Part shown: piece by piece, positions 20,465 through 31,754 of the stretch
How positions within the stretch are numbered: position 1 is the stretch's first letter
Layout: the number at the start of each line of letters is the position of its first letter
NCBI GenBank assembly: GCA_022264855.1
Contig: JABYQU010000020.1
Coordinates: forward strand, 310,001-374,000
DNA length: 64,000 nt
Direction of reading: 5' to 3'
DNA from: Lenzites betulinus
Taxonomy: Eukaryota > Basidiomycota > Agaricomycetes > Polyporales > Polyporaceae
Program-made: the position numbers and the translations under genes
Notes under the pieces: model-generated
Told to the model about the DNA's origin: nothing
The model's database searches: none
The model's input: the letters and a program-made list of their open reading frames with translations, nothing else

Positions 20465-21903
20465 CCACAGAGCCTACTAGTACTAGGGCCTCGTGTCATG
20501 CTATGGGAAGTTCAACTTTAGGAGGTCGTTTTTGTCGACCAAAATCCCTTCGAATAGGCGCCCGTCGGTCCCACAGCGTGACCACATTAAATACCCGCGT
20601 CACGGTTGGGCTGTGACCGAGTCCTTGAAATTCGACACGTCGTTCGCCCGCTAGCACGTTTGCCTCATGTTAACCACTCTTCCTGAGGTATGGACTTTTT
20701 TTCTTCAGTTCAAACTATCGCCGGAATGCCCAGAATGAGATCAAGAACCTAGCAAAATGCTCACACGCCGTCGACGGACATTGACCTGCTCGCCTTCTCT
20801 GCCCATCTGTCAACGCCCCGCTTAGCAACCCCATGGCAGGTTAACAACCTTGGTTGACCAAGCCCTCTTCTGCGAGACGGTGGCTTCATTTGAAGCTGCG
20901 TTTGCTACGCATCCTGTGATACCATCCTTCAGCGCGCGAGAGCGGACGAGATGATCAGTCCTGGAAGCTCTGGTGGACACGAAGTGTGAGCATTGCATCC
21001 TCCTCTTTCGAACCTTATGATGTCAACAATAACAATGTTGAGGGGTTCGCCTCCGTGAGACCCTTGCCTGGCGTACTGTTCAGGTTTCTCCTCGTGTTAC
21101 AACGGGGGCACGAAACCGTCCAGTGCGTCAGGTAAAGAACGGAAAGCTGAAATGTGGACGTGATACGCGCGTCGGGCCACCTACGCCTGCTGCCCGAGAT
21201 GCTGACAACTCTTTTTTTCAGACGATTGGCTTTGACGACCTGCGAACGTCTTCGCCCTATCTACTACCTCCCCGTCTCGCACCGGTCACGGTTGTATATT
21301 ACATCATCAAGTCAGTGCATCACATTCAGCTGCGTGGTTTGTATCATTATACCACCTCCAGCCAGCAATATATGTGAGTTCGGCGACTTGCACCATCTTT
21401 GCTTGCCGTGTAGTTTGTTGTCCGATCGGACATCGAGGATTACGGCGACCTGCGGACATGCCCTGATTTCTTTGCATCGCGCAAATTGTGTGCTTAAGAC
21501 ACAGTGATAGGCGAAACCACTCGTATCCCGTCGGTCTGGAAACAAATGCGACCCCATCCAAGTCTGACAGAAATTTGCGCGATCTCCTTGAGGCACATCC
21601 TCCTCTATGGTTTACTTGACTACATCTCACCGGGGAGCAGCCGTTTGCACCTGAATTTCCAATGTCTATGCCAGCGTACTTCGCCTCGGACATTCCGGAC
21701 ATATACATCGCTTCCTCATCCGCGAGGACTGACGGAGGCTGACGATCCTCGCAAGCCTCGATGGCTGACTATGTCCGCCGCTGACTCTCATAAAAGACGA
21801 AGCTTGAGGTTCAAGCCCCTTGTCCCTCTCTTCCTCGCACCTCCACCATCGCAAGAAGATCATTCGAGACACCCCCCAAGCCCTCAAGCTCAATTCAAGC
21901 ACG

Positions 21904-23650
21904 ATGAACTCAACCACAGCCTACCCGACTGCTGTGGTCAGCGTGCCCCCTACGCACAACTCCAACCTGGAAACCCTCCTCGTCATCGGCATGGCTCTGC
22001 TATTTGTCTTGTTCTGCTCTGGCACCTCCGTCTTAGTCTCCTACTACCGTCGCCGTGCTACTCGGGCTCGCACCCAATCCCCGGCTCTACGCTGGGTCGA
22101 TCTTGAGCGCCAGGCTCACTTCAACGGCGTCGCCGACGCAAAGAATGGCTCGCATAACTTAGCCTTCCCTCCCGTTGCTGTCTTAGCCCGCTCGTGGTCT
22201 GCCTCGACTTCTGACTCTCAAGGTCTTGGGAAGCTCTCTATGGAACTACCGCCTCCTGTACTGGCTGTCGCTCCTTCTTCTCGCCTGCGGGACTCTGTGC
22301 TGTGCAAAGCTCTTAGCCAGCTGACTTGGCCGGTTCCGGATAAGGTCAGCCTCCACTTCGTCTCGTCGCTTGCGTCTGCTAACCTACCCCCTCCTCATCC
22401 AACAGACTCGTGTTAAGAACTCCAAGGCATCTTCGAGGCGCATCATCGACATCGAGGCCGCCGCGGCTGACAAGGTCAACCAGTCCAGCGGCGTCAGCAG
22501 CCTCGCTTCCGATTCCTCGCTGAACTACCCGGAGTGGGTCCGTCCTCACCTCGCCGACTTCCGCGAACACTCCAAACACAAATGGACGCTCTACACCCCG
22601 AGCACCCCTGTTACAGTTCCCAAGATCGTCATCGAGTCGTGCGACGAGGACAACGAGCCTGCTTTCGACACCCCCGGCAGCACGTACTCCACCGACTCTG
22701 CCCCTTCTGAGATGGACACGCCCCCGCCCATGACGCCGACGCCCGCTTCCCCCGCCAGCTTCTACTTCCCGGCCAGCCCATCGTTCTCGATCAAGGACTG
22801 CCTACAGGTCCCTCTTCCTTCATTCCACGCCCCGCGCGATGAGGACAGACCGGTGATGCGCAACGTGTCCAACTTCTCGGGCCGCACTTTCTCGTTGGCG
22901 GCAGCCCCTGCCTTTTCTAACAAGAAGGGGTCACTCAGGGATCGGCGCATGCTTGCGCGCACTCAGGCCGGCAACGTTGTCAACACCCATTCGCTTATCA
23001 GCAATACTCCGACAAGAACGACAGGTCCCGGCAATGTCAAGGAGTGTGGGTCTGGTCCCAGGGCCCCTCAGGGATTGACGGGCAGCGCCATAGCCATCGC
23101 GCAGGCGGCGGCAGCAGGGATGACTGGAGTCGGCTTGGGTCTCAATTTTCGACCTCAGCAGGACTTTCGGGTCTCCCACGACAAGGCTCTCTCTGTCTCG
23201 GCCCCCTACGACAACATCAGCGCTCACAGTCTTCCTACCACGTTCCGCACCGCGGGCTACTGGGGTCCCAACAACGTTCTCGAGTCACCGTCCTCCAACG
23301 TGGTTCTCGCTTCCGCTATTACTCGCCAGCACGACTCCAACATCGGCTCGGCCCCTCTCGTCAACACTATCACCTACCTCGGCGTCCCTGCTGATGTCGG
23401 TGTTGACGTTGAGGGGCGGTCCAAACATGCCGCGCGCCTTGTGCGCGCGTTCGAATCGTCCTGTTCCCTCGCTAGTCTCGACAACGACGGCGGGGACGGC
23501 AAGCTCCGCGACATCCTGGGCTTGGGCGACTACCACTACGACCACTACGACGAGTCACTGGACAACGCTGATGCGGACAACTCAGCCGTCACCGAGGTCT
23601 TCGTCACCGAGACCGCCGCACGCCGCGCGGTGGTTGGCCACGCCTTTTAG
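21904..23650 (+). CDS. Single-pass membrane protein of unknown function
   Basis: Two exons, 21904-22344 and 22406-23650, joined in phase 0 across a 61-nt intron; 561 residues. The start MNSTTAYPTAVVSV is chosen because it puts a short glycosylatable N terminus before one strong hydrophobic segment (about residues 23-46, LLVIGMALLFVLFCSG) followed by a basic stop-transfer YYRRRATRAR. The rest is a long, probably cytosolic Ser/Pro-rich domain with SSLASDSS, a PEWVRPHLADF patch and an acidic Asp/Tyr-rich tail (DYHYDHYDE). No enzyme motif is visible. The layout recalls basidiomycete membrane-anchored scaffold or adaptor proteins, but I do not recognise the family. Confidence 0.75.
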
Positions 23651-24865
23651 TCCACACCCACGTTCAGTTGCGCCCCTCTTTCCACACCCCCTCTGGCAAG
23701 CACGAGGGGGACCCGGCGCGGCGCGGGGCTCCTAGTTGCCCGGAGCTCAAGCGCACCACCATCTTCTGCGAGGCTGATCGCTCTCTTCGCCTTCGTCGTT
23801 CTCCACTCGTTCGCCAGCATATTTCTCAAGGCTCGACATCGCAAGTCACAAGCAGCGCGGATCTTACTCTCCTCTTGGCTACATCGCAACACTCAGAATC
23901 TCGCGCATCTTGGTTTTGGCTCTTTCTCGCTTCTTGATTTCTTTCTTCCTGGTTTCTCTCTGTGTCTCTGTTTTCTTGGTACTTCGTCTCTCCGTTCGCC
24001 AGCAGTTCAACATCGAAGGCTCCTTTCCCGCGGTTTCTCTCAATCACTACACCCCCTATAGTCGCAATAACCCCAGCAGTTCCGTCCCTCCTGGGCGACT
24101 ATGTACTCTCAACGATCTGGCGACTGCTCTACCGGGCCTCCTTCCTCCCCTGGGAGGATCGGGGCCCTGTAGGCAAGTCGTCAAGACCGGGCGACGCGGC
24201 GGCGTCAACCGGTCCCCGACTCCCCTCAAGCGGGAGCGGGACAGTGTCCCGGCCCAGCTCAGTACGGGCTGGTCGATGCTAGCGGCTACGATTTCTTTAC
24301 TATGCGGGTTTATTTGTTGTTCTTACTCTACAGGATACTTTCATACTTCGTCGGGCACTTTTGGGTATTTTGTTTGGGATGCATCCGCTCTTGGTTTCAT
24401 ACGATATTGCCAGTACACGATACATTACGGTTACCATATTACGATAGTTTTACGATACAGTCACAGCTTAGTCTCTCATTTCCTACATAGGCACTTCGAT
24501 CAGGTCGATACGGCGCAGCTACCAATTCATTGTGTTTTCAAGGAAGCACTCGCGTGTGATCATTCGTTAGCAAGTCCAGCGAAGGTCTTCGTTTTTTTTT
24601 TTTTTTTTTTTTTTTTTTGGATCTGTGAGATTTAAAAGTAGTGCTAAAATTTACAGCCGTACACAAAGTACTATCGCTGGGGCCAAGGTGCTGCCACGCG
24701 GGGAGTGTCGCGGCTGCGGCGGTCGATTGAGGTTCGTTCAAGTCAGCCGGAGGGCACGACTCGGAGGATGTACAAGCGCCCAAGAACGCGGCCGGGTATT
24801 TCCGGCGGTACACTTTTGAGTGACTTCAAGCTTCCGCCAGCAGCCACGACCATCCCGCCCTCGCC
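23651..24865. other. Intergenic region with a 27-T run
   Basis: No supported gene. A homopolymer of 27 T lies at 24592-24618, about 250 bases upstream of the ATP synthase subunit gene. A 241-codon frame at 23910-24635 runs into the T tract (poly-Phe) and has no recognisable domain; I regard it as chance. Confidence 0.5.
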
Positions 24866-25294
24866 ATGTCTTAGTGCGCACCTTTCTCGTTCTCGTGTGC
24901 CGTTTGACTCTGAGGATACTACTTTGGACAGCGTAATCCTCGGCCGTGCCATAAAAAACGAGTACCTTGCCCTCGGCACCATCTTCAGCACGGTAGGGCT
25001 TACCCTGCTTGCCACCGGTGGCAAGAAGGAGGCCCCCGCCGCGAAGCCTACGTTGGCGCAAGTGAAGGAGTCCGTGAAGGTTAACGCAGGCTCGAGGTAC
25101 GTCGTGCCATGACCATGTTAGAATGGTTGTACTGATGTGCGCGTGTGTGTTTGTCCGCGAACTCCGCAGGGAGGAGGAGGACTTGTACGTGCCCGTGCAA
25201 TCTCATTGTATATGGAACGGACTGTCGACAACTAACCAGGATGAACAGCATCAAGAACTTCATTGCAGAGGCGGAGAAGGAGGCGAAACACTGA
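24866..25294 (+). CDS. ATP19: Mitochondrial F1Fo ATP synthase subunit k
   Basis: Four exons, 24866-24873, 24932-25096, 25170-25184 and 25240-25294, encode 80 residues beginning MSYVILGRAIKNEYLALG and ending NFIAEAEKEAKH. This matches my memory of fungal subunit k (Atp19), a small inner-membrane protein of the Fo sector associated with ATP synthase dimers. One hydrophobic helix (LALGTIFSTVGLTLLAT) is followed by a Lys-rich matrix-side or intermembrane tail. Exon 1 is 8 nt and exon 3 is 15 nt, so most of the coding sequence is in exon 2. All junctions are GT-AG and the phases agree. Length is in the usual 60-90 range. Confidence 0.85.
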
Positions 25295-25642
25295 TCCTGT
25301 CATTTCTGTCGCGCTATGGTAGAGGAATAGAGACTTTTCGCTGGCATCTATTCGTCCCAAGCTTCGTCTGCAATGTTATGCGCTTTGTTCTTTGCTTGAG
25401 TCGCGGTGGTGTGAGTTACTACTACAAGTCCGAACACCGACGACTCCGTTGCTGCGCGCGCCTGGAGGTGATGAGGTCTAGGTTGGTTGCGAGAGTCCGG
25501 CTAAGTCCATTACCGCCTTCGTCTCTACCACCACCAAGTCTACGACACTCTTTCCCCTTCGACGCTATACGATACAGCCTATCAACGTACTCAAGTCTCT
25601 GTCTTGCACACACACGAAGCCCACGCCGTTAGCCGCTCTTTC

Positions 25643-27437
25643 ATGCCAGATGTCCTAATGAGCACACCTACTCCCAGTCCTTCGGTCTTCGTTGCCCCCC
25701 GTCCGCTCCAACTCGTCGACGGGAACGTGCAGGCTTCCCCGTGTCCCTCTCCAACCACTTCTGGATTGTCCACTCCGCCGCCCAGCGCGCGCAAATTCAA
25801 CTCGCGCAGACAGTCCTCCATTGCATACTACCCTAGTGATCACACACCGACTTGGGATCTGCGCTCGCCAACCGCCGCCTCAGGATCTTCGCTCAAACGC
25901 AGCAACTCGCTTAACCAGGGGCCTTCCGACAGGCTTGCCCAGAGACGAGAGAGGCGGAGCTTACCTGTGTCGGATGTCCTGGCGGACGCACAAGCCGAAC
26001 GTGCCCCGCTTACCTTGACTGAGAAGTACGTGCATGCCGCTGCTAATATACTTGCGACATCCCGCCGCAGCGTCCTTCCCTAGTCTAACGTCTTTCGCAT
26101 CCAGACATGCCGACCTTCTTCGGTTCATCGCCCAGAAAGAGTCCAAGTGCCTCGAGCTCCGCTCCCAGCTCGCCGCACATGAGGCCGAGCTTGCTCAGCT
26201 CAAGCGTAAATGGGAACGCATCGTCAGCAGGGGGATGGACCGCGCATACTCGCAGTCTCCGCAGCCTGGCTACGGGTCTAACTCGTTGCTTTCCGGTGCG
26301 ATGAAAGACGGAGTACAGGGCGTTAGCCGGATGCTTGCGGCAGGGCTTAACGATCGTTCGTCGAATTCGAGCCCACAGGCTGCCCCTCGAACCCCGGCTC
26401 TCTCTTTGCGCACAGGCCGTATCCAGGGTCACGCGAACAGCCAGAGCATGTCGTCGGTGTCAACGAATGCCACGTCCCTCACCAGCTCGAGCGTGCGCCA
26501 TTCCCAATCGTCGGCCTCTTCGCTCGCGTTCGACGACCCGCCATGCGAGGACGACGAACCGGAACCCACGGCGAAGCGGACGTCTTTCAGTATCGATGGC
26601 GGCACGGGCATCGAAAGCCCGGTCGAAATCTCGCCTGCCAGTGCAATCAAGGCTGCAAAACTCCACCGGCGCAAGAGTCGGGAAACTCCGCCTTCCCCAT
26701 CTCTTGTTCCTGCTTCGCCCTCGCCCCCCGGGTCCCAGGATGCAACTCCTGTGTCGGATTATAAGAAGACACTGAAGCGGTCGAGTTTGCACATCACATC
26801 CAACGGCATGCCCCCCGCGGCGTCCATTCCTGGACTGGGTCCGTTAGCATCACCTCTTGCATCCGCCTGGATGGGCAGTGTGGGAAGTAGTGTTGGGAAG
26901 AAGTGGGAGGAGATCCAGAAAGGCGAAACGTGAGTTTGATGACTTGTGTTCCCCCTTCAATCTCTGTCACTCGCAGATTGCACCATCCTGTTCGCCCTTT
27001 GATCGCGGATGTAGTCGTGTTTGTGTGCCTTGATCAGAGACATGTTATACTGAAATTCATGCTATTGCAGGTTCGTGAAGAGCCAGAAGCGCGCATCGCT
27101 GCTCATCTCTGACGTTTCGAACTCGATCTTCGCTGCGCTCGCCTCCCCATCCTCCTCCTCCGGCCCTATCCCCTCCTCGATGTCAATATCTTCGAACCCC
27201 TTCGCGGCGACCCTCTCGCCACTGTCTACGTCGCCCCTCTCGCAGCTGTCCCCTTCGCCTTCTGCGAGTGCACAGTCCCTCCTTGACGATGATGACGCGG
27301 GCGAAGGCCTCGGCAGTGTCCTCCTTCCCGACACCAAGGCCCCAGCGCTCGTGCCGTCCCCGCGCCCTGCGCCAAAGCAGAGCCAGAAGCAGAACAGCAA
27401 GAGCCTGCTGGACGACGACGACGAGTGGAACTGGTAG
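25643..27437 (+). CDS. Conserved fungal low-complexity protein, DUF4048-like, function unknown
   Basis: Three exons, 25643-26025, 26105-26929 and 27071-27437, give 524 residues; a second Met five codons in (25658) is an alternative start. The N-terminal part is Ser/Pro/Thr-rich. A probable coiled coil (HADLLRFIAQKESKCLELR to LAQLKRKWERIV) begins exon 2 and is followed by a GYGSNSLLSG segment. The C-terminal exon has SQKRASLLISDVSNSIFAAL, then two SLLDDDD motifs and the terminal DDDEWNW. The arrangement resembles a fungal family I associate with DUF4048. No catalytic residues are visible, and the acidic tail ending in aromatic residues suggests a binding motif. Confidence 0.7.
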
Positions 27438-27944
27438 CATTTCAACTGCACTCTGCCCAGGTTGCAGGCCATCCTGTAGCGCGTGGGACCGCGTCCAGGT
27501 CGGCGCGGCCCCGCGTGCGGCAGGGTGCAGTGACGACTCGGTGGGGCGCGGCCCCGGGGAGGCAGAAGGTTTTTATTCGCAGTGGCGGGCCAGGTGTGGG
27601 CGCTGCTGTGGTTCATACTATAGTTATCTACTACGTGCGGGCTTGTTTAGTTTACCCCGGATACATACACTGGATGGTTTGTTTTCATGTTGCGTCCCTT
27701 GTGCCTTCGGTGGAATAGATGACATCGTTAATTGCGCGTCGCTGTTCCGTGCGCATGAAGATCTCGTTCAGTCCACGCAGGTTCACGGTAGCAAACGTAA
27801 TATTCCTATATGAACAATGTCATCCATATCTACCTTCTAACTTCTAATATATCGTCCCACCAGGAGAGGTGTGACAACATCAGATACGTCCGCCCGCGGG
27901 GGCTCTACCACAGTACTTGCTCACACATATGAAATTGGTGTGTT
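27438..27944. other. Intergenic region between convergent genes
   Basis: The 3' flanks of the DUF4048-like gene (plus) and the second Delta-9 desaturase (minus) meet here over 507 bases. I see no gene. Confidence 0.5.
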
Positions 27945-29532
27945 CTACTTGGACTTCTCCGGGGTTACGCCGATGTAATACTTCTGGGACGGCGGGATTG
28001 CATGTCCCCCCACGCACTCGACCCCACCTGCCAGGATTCCGACTCGCATCATGGAGAGCAGCTGCATAGCAGCGGTCGGTATCAGCACAGATACTGGAGA
28101 CAAGGGCTAGAGAATGAGGTGCTTACATTGTGCGCAGCATGCGAATGGTCATATACGCCACCAAAGAACGATGCAGTGGCGTCCTTGCCCGAGTTTGTTG
28201 TCAGCAGCTTCATCCCTCCAGGATGGTCGTCGATGAAGCTCGTCACATCGTGGATGAATCCCGAGACGAGAAGGAGCGTGCGCTTCTTCGACTCTTCCTG
28301 GACTGTGAGAAGTGCACCTGGTCAGCTTCCTGGTACCACACAACAATATCCGTGTGGTGTAAACTCACAGTTCTCCCACGTAACAATGGGCAGCTCCTCA
28401 ACCGGCGGCGGCCAGCGCAGGCTCTCCTGCGTCGCGCGCAGCTCCTTCATGCGCATCGTGAGCATGCCCTTGTGCACCTCGTTGCTCGGGAACGTGCGCA
28501 GGTGCGACGCGAGCCCGAGCGCGCCGCACGCCGCAATGAACCACTTCGTCGGGTCGTACTGGTACCACCGGAACGCGTTCCGGTAGTCCATCGGGAACTG
28601 GTGGTGGAAGTTGTGGTAGCCCTCGCCCATCGTCACGAGCGCGGTGAAGAGGTGGTCGCGCGGCGTGTGCTTGTCGTCGAACGGCGCGTGCCCGAGTGTG
28701 TGTGCGAGCGAGTTGATGCACCAGATGCTCTGAGCGCGAGGGCATTGCGTTAGTACCATCGACTGTAAGCGAAGTGAGATGCTGAGTTCCGCTCACGTTG
28801 TAGCACAGGGCGATACGCAGCGCGGCAGAGTAGTAAAACCCACCCGCCCAGTCGCCCCAGAGGTATCCCGGGAGGACCGCGGGCAGGAGGTATCCGCATA
28901 CGGCGAAGATAAGGACGTGCCAGCGATGCTGCCACATGCAAATCTTGTCGTTGTGCAAGTCCGAGAGGTCAACGCCGCCCCCGGGCGCGACATCGGTGTA
29001 AAAGATGAGCCAGCCGACGTGCGTGAAGAGCAGCCCGCGGTGCGCGCTGTACGGGTCCTTGTCGGTGTCGATGTAGCGGTGGTGGGAGCGGTGGCCCTTC
29101 GCCCACCAGTATGCGGAGCCTTGCACTGCGCTGCCGCCTGCGAGGGCGAGGAAGAGCCGCAGCGGAGCGGAAGCTTTGTAGGAGCGGTGGGACCAGAGAC
29201 GATGATAGCCTGCAGAATATGTGGTCAGTGCTAGCCACCGTCTTATCTCATTCATATTTATGTCACCTGCTGTAACACCTGCGAAGAGGTCAGAAAAAAT
29301 CTACTAATTCCAGAAACGGAGCGAGGTCACCGAGGGTAGAGATGAAGTAGAGTACAGCAGCAAGAATTGCGGTATTGCGCTTGGGAGTCACATAGAGAAC
29401 TCCGTACACGGCGAGGGCATGGGTGAGAAATATCGCGATGAGGTTAGGCCACTTGACCGCACGAATGGTAGGAAAGTGCTCCATGGCGGTCATTTTGGTG
29501 TTTGCGGCTTCCTCTGCGACCGACTCGCACAT
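27945..29532 (-). CDS. Delta-9 fatty acid desaturase paralogue with cytochrome b5 domain
   Basis: Six exons, 29532-29331, 29278-29267, 29209-28797, 28729-28369, 28302-28127 and 28061-27945, give 426 residues from MCESVAEEAANTK; an upstream in-frame ATG at 29619 would add 29. The His boxes are HRLWSHR, HRSHHRY and HNFHH; the cytochrome b5 part has DDHPGG and YDHSHAAHN. The last four exon junctions match those of the 10584-12215 gene, so the two genes are duplicates. This copy has an additional intron that leaves a 12-nt exon encoding VTAG. Its N terminus is shorter and its tail differs (IPPSQKYYIGVTPEKSK). Substrate preference cannot be read from sequence. The promoter region is shared with the divergent GH16 gene. 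Confidence 0.93.
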
Positions 29533-31754
29533 CTTATACGTGCCAGCCTCCCGGCCATCCGAGTATACTCTGTTGTCCGTGGCTTGGCTGTCACGCCCAA
29601 GTGGTTCGACGCGTTTCACTTTACACAGACATCCCGTGCAGTATCATGGCCAGCGGTGAAGTTCGGGGTACCTTCACAATGCTCTCGAGGAGAGATCAGC
29701 TTCTCTACCAAGTTGACTCGTGCTCCGTGTCGAAAGTCGTACGGTCTACCTCGGCGGAATGTGGATGCGTCGGCAAGTGAAAGGGCTATGCCGAAGAATT
29801 ACACCCGCCGGGGGCTTCAACCCTGTATCCAAGAAGGGTTCTTCCCCAATGGGCAGCGTTGTCCGCCAAAGGCGGGCGGATCGGCGGCGGTAACGTTAGA
29901 TCGTACCAGTTGCGTTAGGGATTGACAGTACTCACCTATGTATCATCCCATCAACGACGCAACTAGCGAGCGTGCAGTGGTTCCTGCCCCGATTCTCCGT
30001 GCTTGGCTAGTGCTCACTTACTCAGCATAAGGTTGAAGCATCCGCTTTGAACGTGCCGCCCGGCGTTATGGGGTCCTATTTTGGTGTTCAGCGTTCTACA
30101 GAGCGTTGCATATTGAAATGCGCAGCACATACAGCATGGAGCAGCTTTCTATTGCTTACCTCGCATCGTACTTCTTTCGGATCGCAGTGCGCAGGTGTGT
30201 GGTATCTCCGGTAATGACATCAGGCCTCAGGGCGTAGTCCGACTCGGCAACTGGCCGGGTGCATTTGACGGACCACATTTTGACTGTAAATTTGCGGTCG
30301 CATGTCAATCGGTAGATCCACCATCTCTGAACCTACCCGGATCAAAAATTCCCGCGCCAGTTGGAGCTATTGCTCAACACTCAAGTTTCAAGAAATTTGA
30401 AGGCTGAGCGCGGAGCACTATGTTCGCAGCTTTCGGGTATAGTTGCACACTAATTTTAAGACGTAGTTCGCCGACGAGTGGCAGGGTTCGAAGCCTCCAG
30501 CGAGTAGAAGAGTAGGTTAAAGCAGGTCAAATTCACTGCGAGTTGGCAGAACGTCTACGTCGTCATGAGCAGAGGTGGCTTGAAGCTTGAGCGCTAGCTT
30601 GAGTCATCATGTATCATGCTGGTGAGCTTGGTGATACATAGGCTCGTAAGCCAGCCTAGGTTGTTTCAGCGGAAGACAGTCCTTTATACTTTCGAAATCT
30701 CGAGGGTATGACGGTGCGAGGTGAAAGTACTACTTGGGCCGGAACGTCGAACGGAACATAATTATTGATAACATCTTAATGCGTCACCAGTGCGCGTCAA
30801 AAGGTAATTTGGTGGCTGTTCGCTGCCTCGGTGCCTGGCCCTGGGTTCGCACTCACTGAGACTCTTGCTCTGCTGTGACAGTACCGTATATCTGTTCTCA
30901 TATCTATCGTCTGCCTAGGGAAGACAATAAGCTATCCAGCCTAAGCAGACACGTCTCTGACTAGACTTCGGAAGCGCCTTCAGGCGCATATATAGAGCGC
31001 CCTGCGGCAAGTACATAGCGAGAAACGACGAGGGTGGCGAGAGAGTGGACTTTTCGACGACACACGGACGCCCTCTGTATCTCCACACAGAGGTCGGAGA
31101 GCTCGTACCTCACCATGCATGGATGGTAGTGGTGAGAAGGCGGAGGGCAGAAATCTGTGAGTGCGCTCGCGAGTAATCCTTCCCCTCCATACTCACGCCA
31201 TCCTTCCCGCAGATGTCTTACGCATTACCTCGTATTGTACGTTACCTCGCTTGAGCCGATGCCGTCGTGATGGGGCCCCCACCAGACCGGGTAGTCAGCG
31301 CCCTTCAGAAGTCATCGGCATCACTTGGCTTAACGAGCCTCTGCGACACCGCATGTATCGCCAGTGGGCCACCCCTGGCACCTTCCGAGGCCAAACGATG
31401 GATGCTGCGTTTTCATCGAAAAGACACTGCGCGCGACGCCGCTATCTCGTTCATGGTATATGTATAGGTGCCCGGCGAGTCCGACTCTGCTTGCATTCGA
31501 CAGCCCGCAGAGAAGTCCCCTTTCGCGTCGGTTTGGTGCACAGTGCGCCGCCGTAGTCTCTTCCGGAACCCACCTCTCTTCCGCCCTCGCTCGCCCTCCT
31601 GGACTTGTGCTCTTCCCTGCTCCCATAGGTGTTCAAAAGCTGCGTCCTAGCGACAATGTTACCTCGCAGTCACCAACGCCCCGTGGCCCTCTCTCTCTCC
31701 CTTCCCTCCCTCCCTATACCTTAGTCCCCCTCCTCCCAAGCTCCTCCCGATACC
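29533..31754. other. Divergent intergenic region
   Basis: 2.2 kb between the second Delta-9 desaturase (minus) and the first GH16 gene (plus). A clear TATATATAG-type element at about 30987-30996 lies 760 bases upstream of the GH16 ATG and could start a transcript with a spliced leader. A CT-rich tract at 31688-31715 lies just before that ATG, as in many fungal promoters. No coding frame is convincing. Confidence 0.45.

Larger units (their letters stand above)
20092..21903. other. Intergenic region between divergent genes
   Basis: 1.8 kb separates the starts of the minus-strand 7TM gene and the plus-strand membrane protein gene, so it must contain both promoters. A CATAAAAG element at 21789-21796 is about 108 nt upstream of the ATG at 21904. 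Short frames at 21123-21708 show no motif. Confidence 0.5.

Noticed and set aside
24592..24618. The T run as the poly(A) tail of a minus-strand retrocopy
   Set aside because: No coding or LINE-like sequence lies to its right on the minus strand, and no target-site duplication was found by eye.
23910..24635. 241-codon frame with hydrophobic stretches
   Set aside because: It ends in a poly-Phe run read from the 27-T tract and shows no family resemblance; it looks like a chance frame.
30480..30510. A GGTTCGAAGCC stretch resembling a tRNA T-arm
   Set aside because: No matching acceptor stem, D-arm or anticodon arm could be found at the right spacing.
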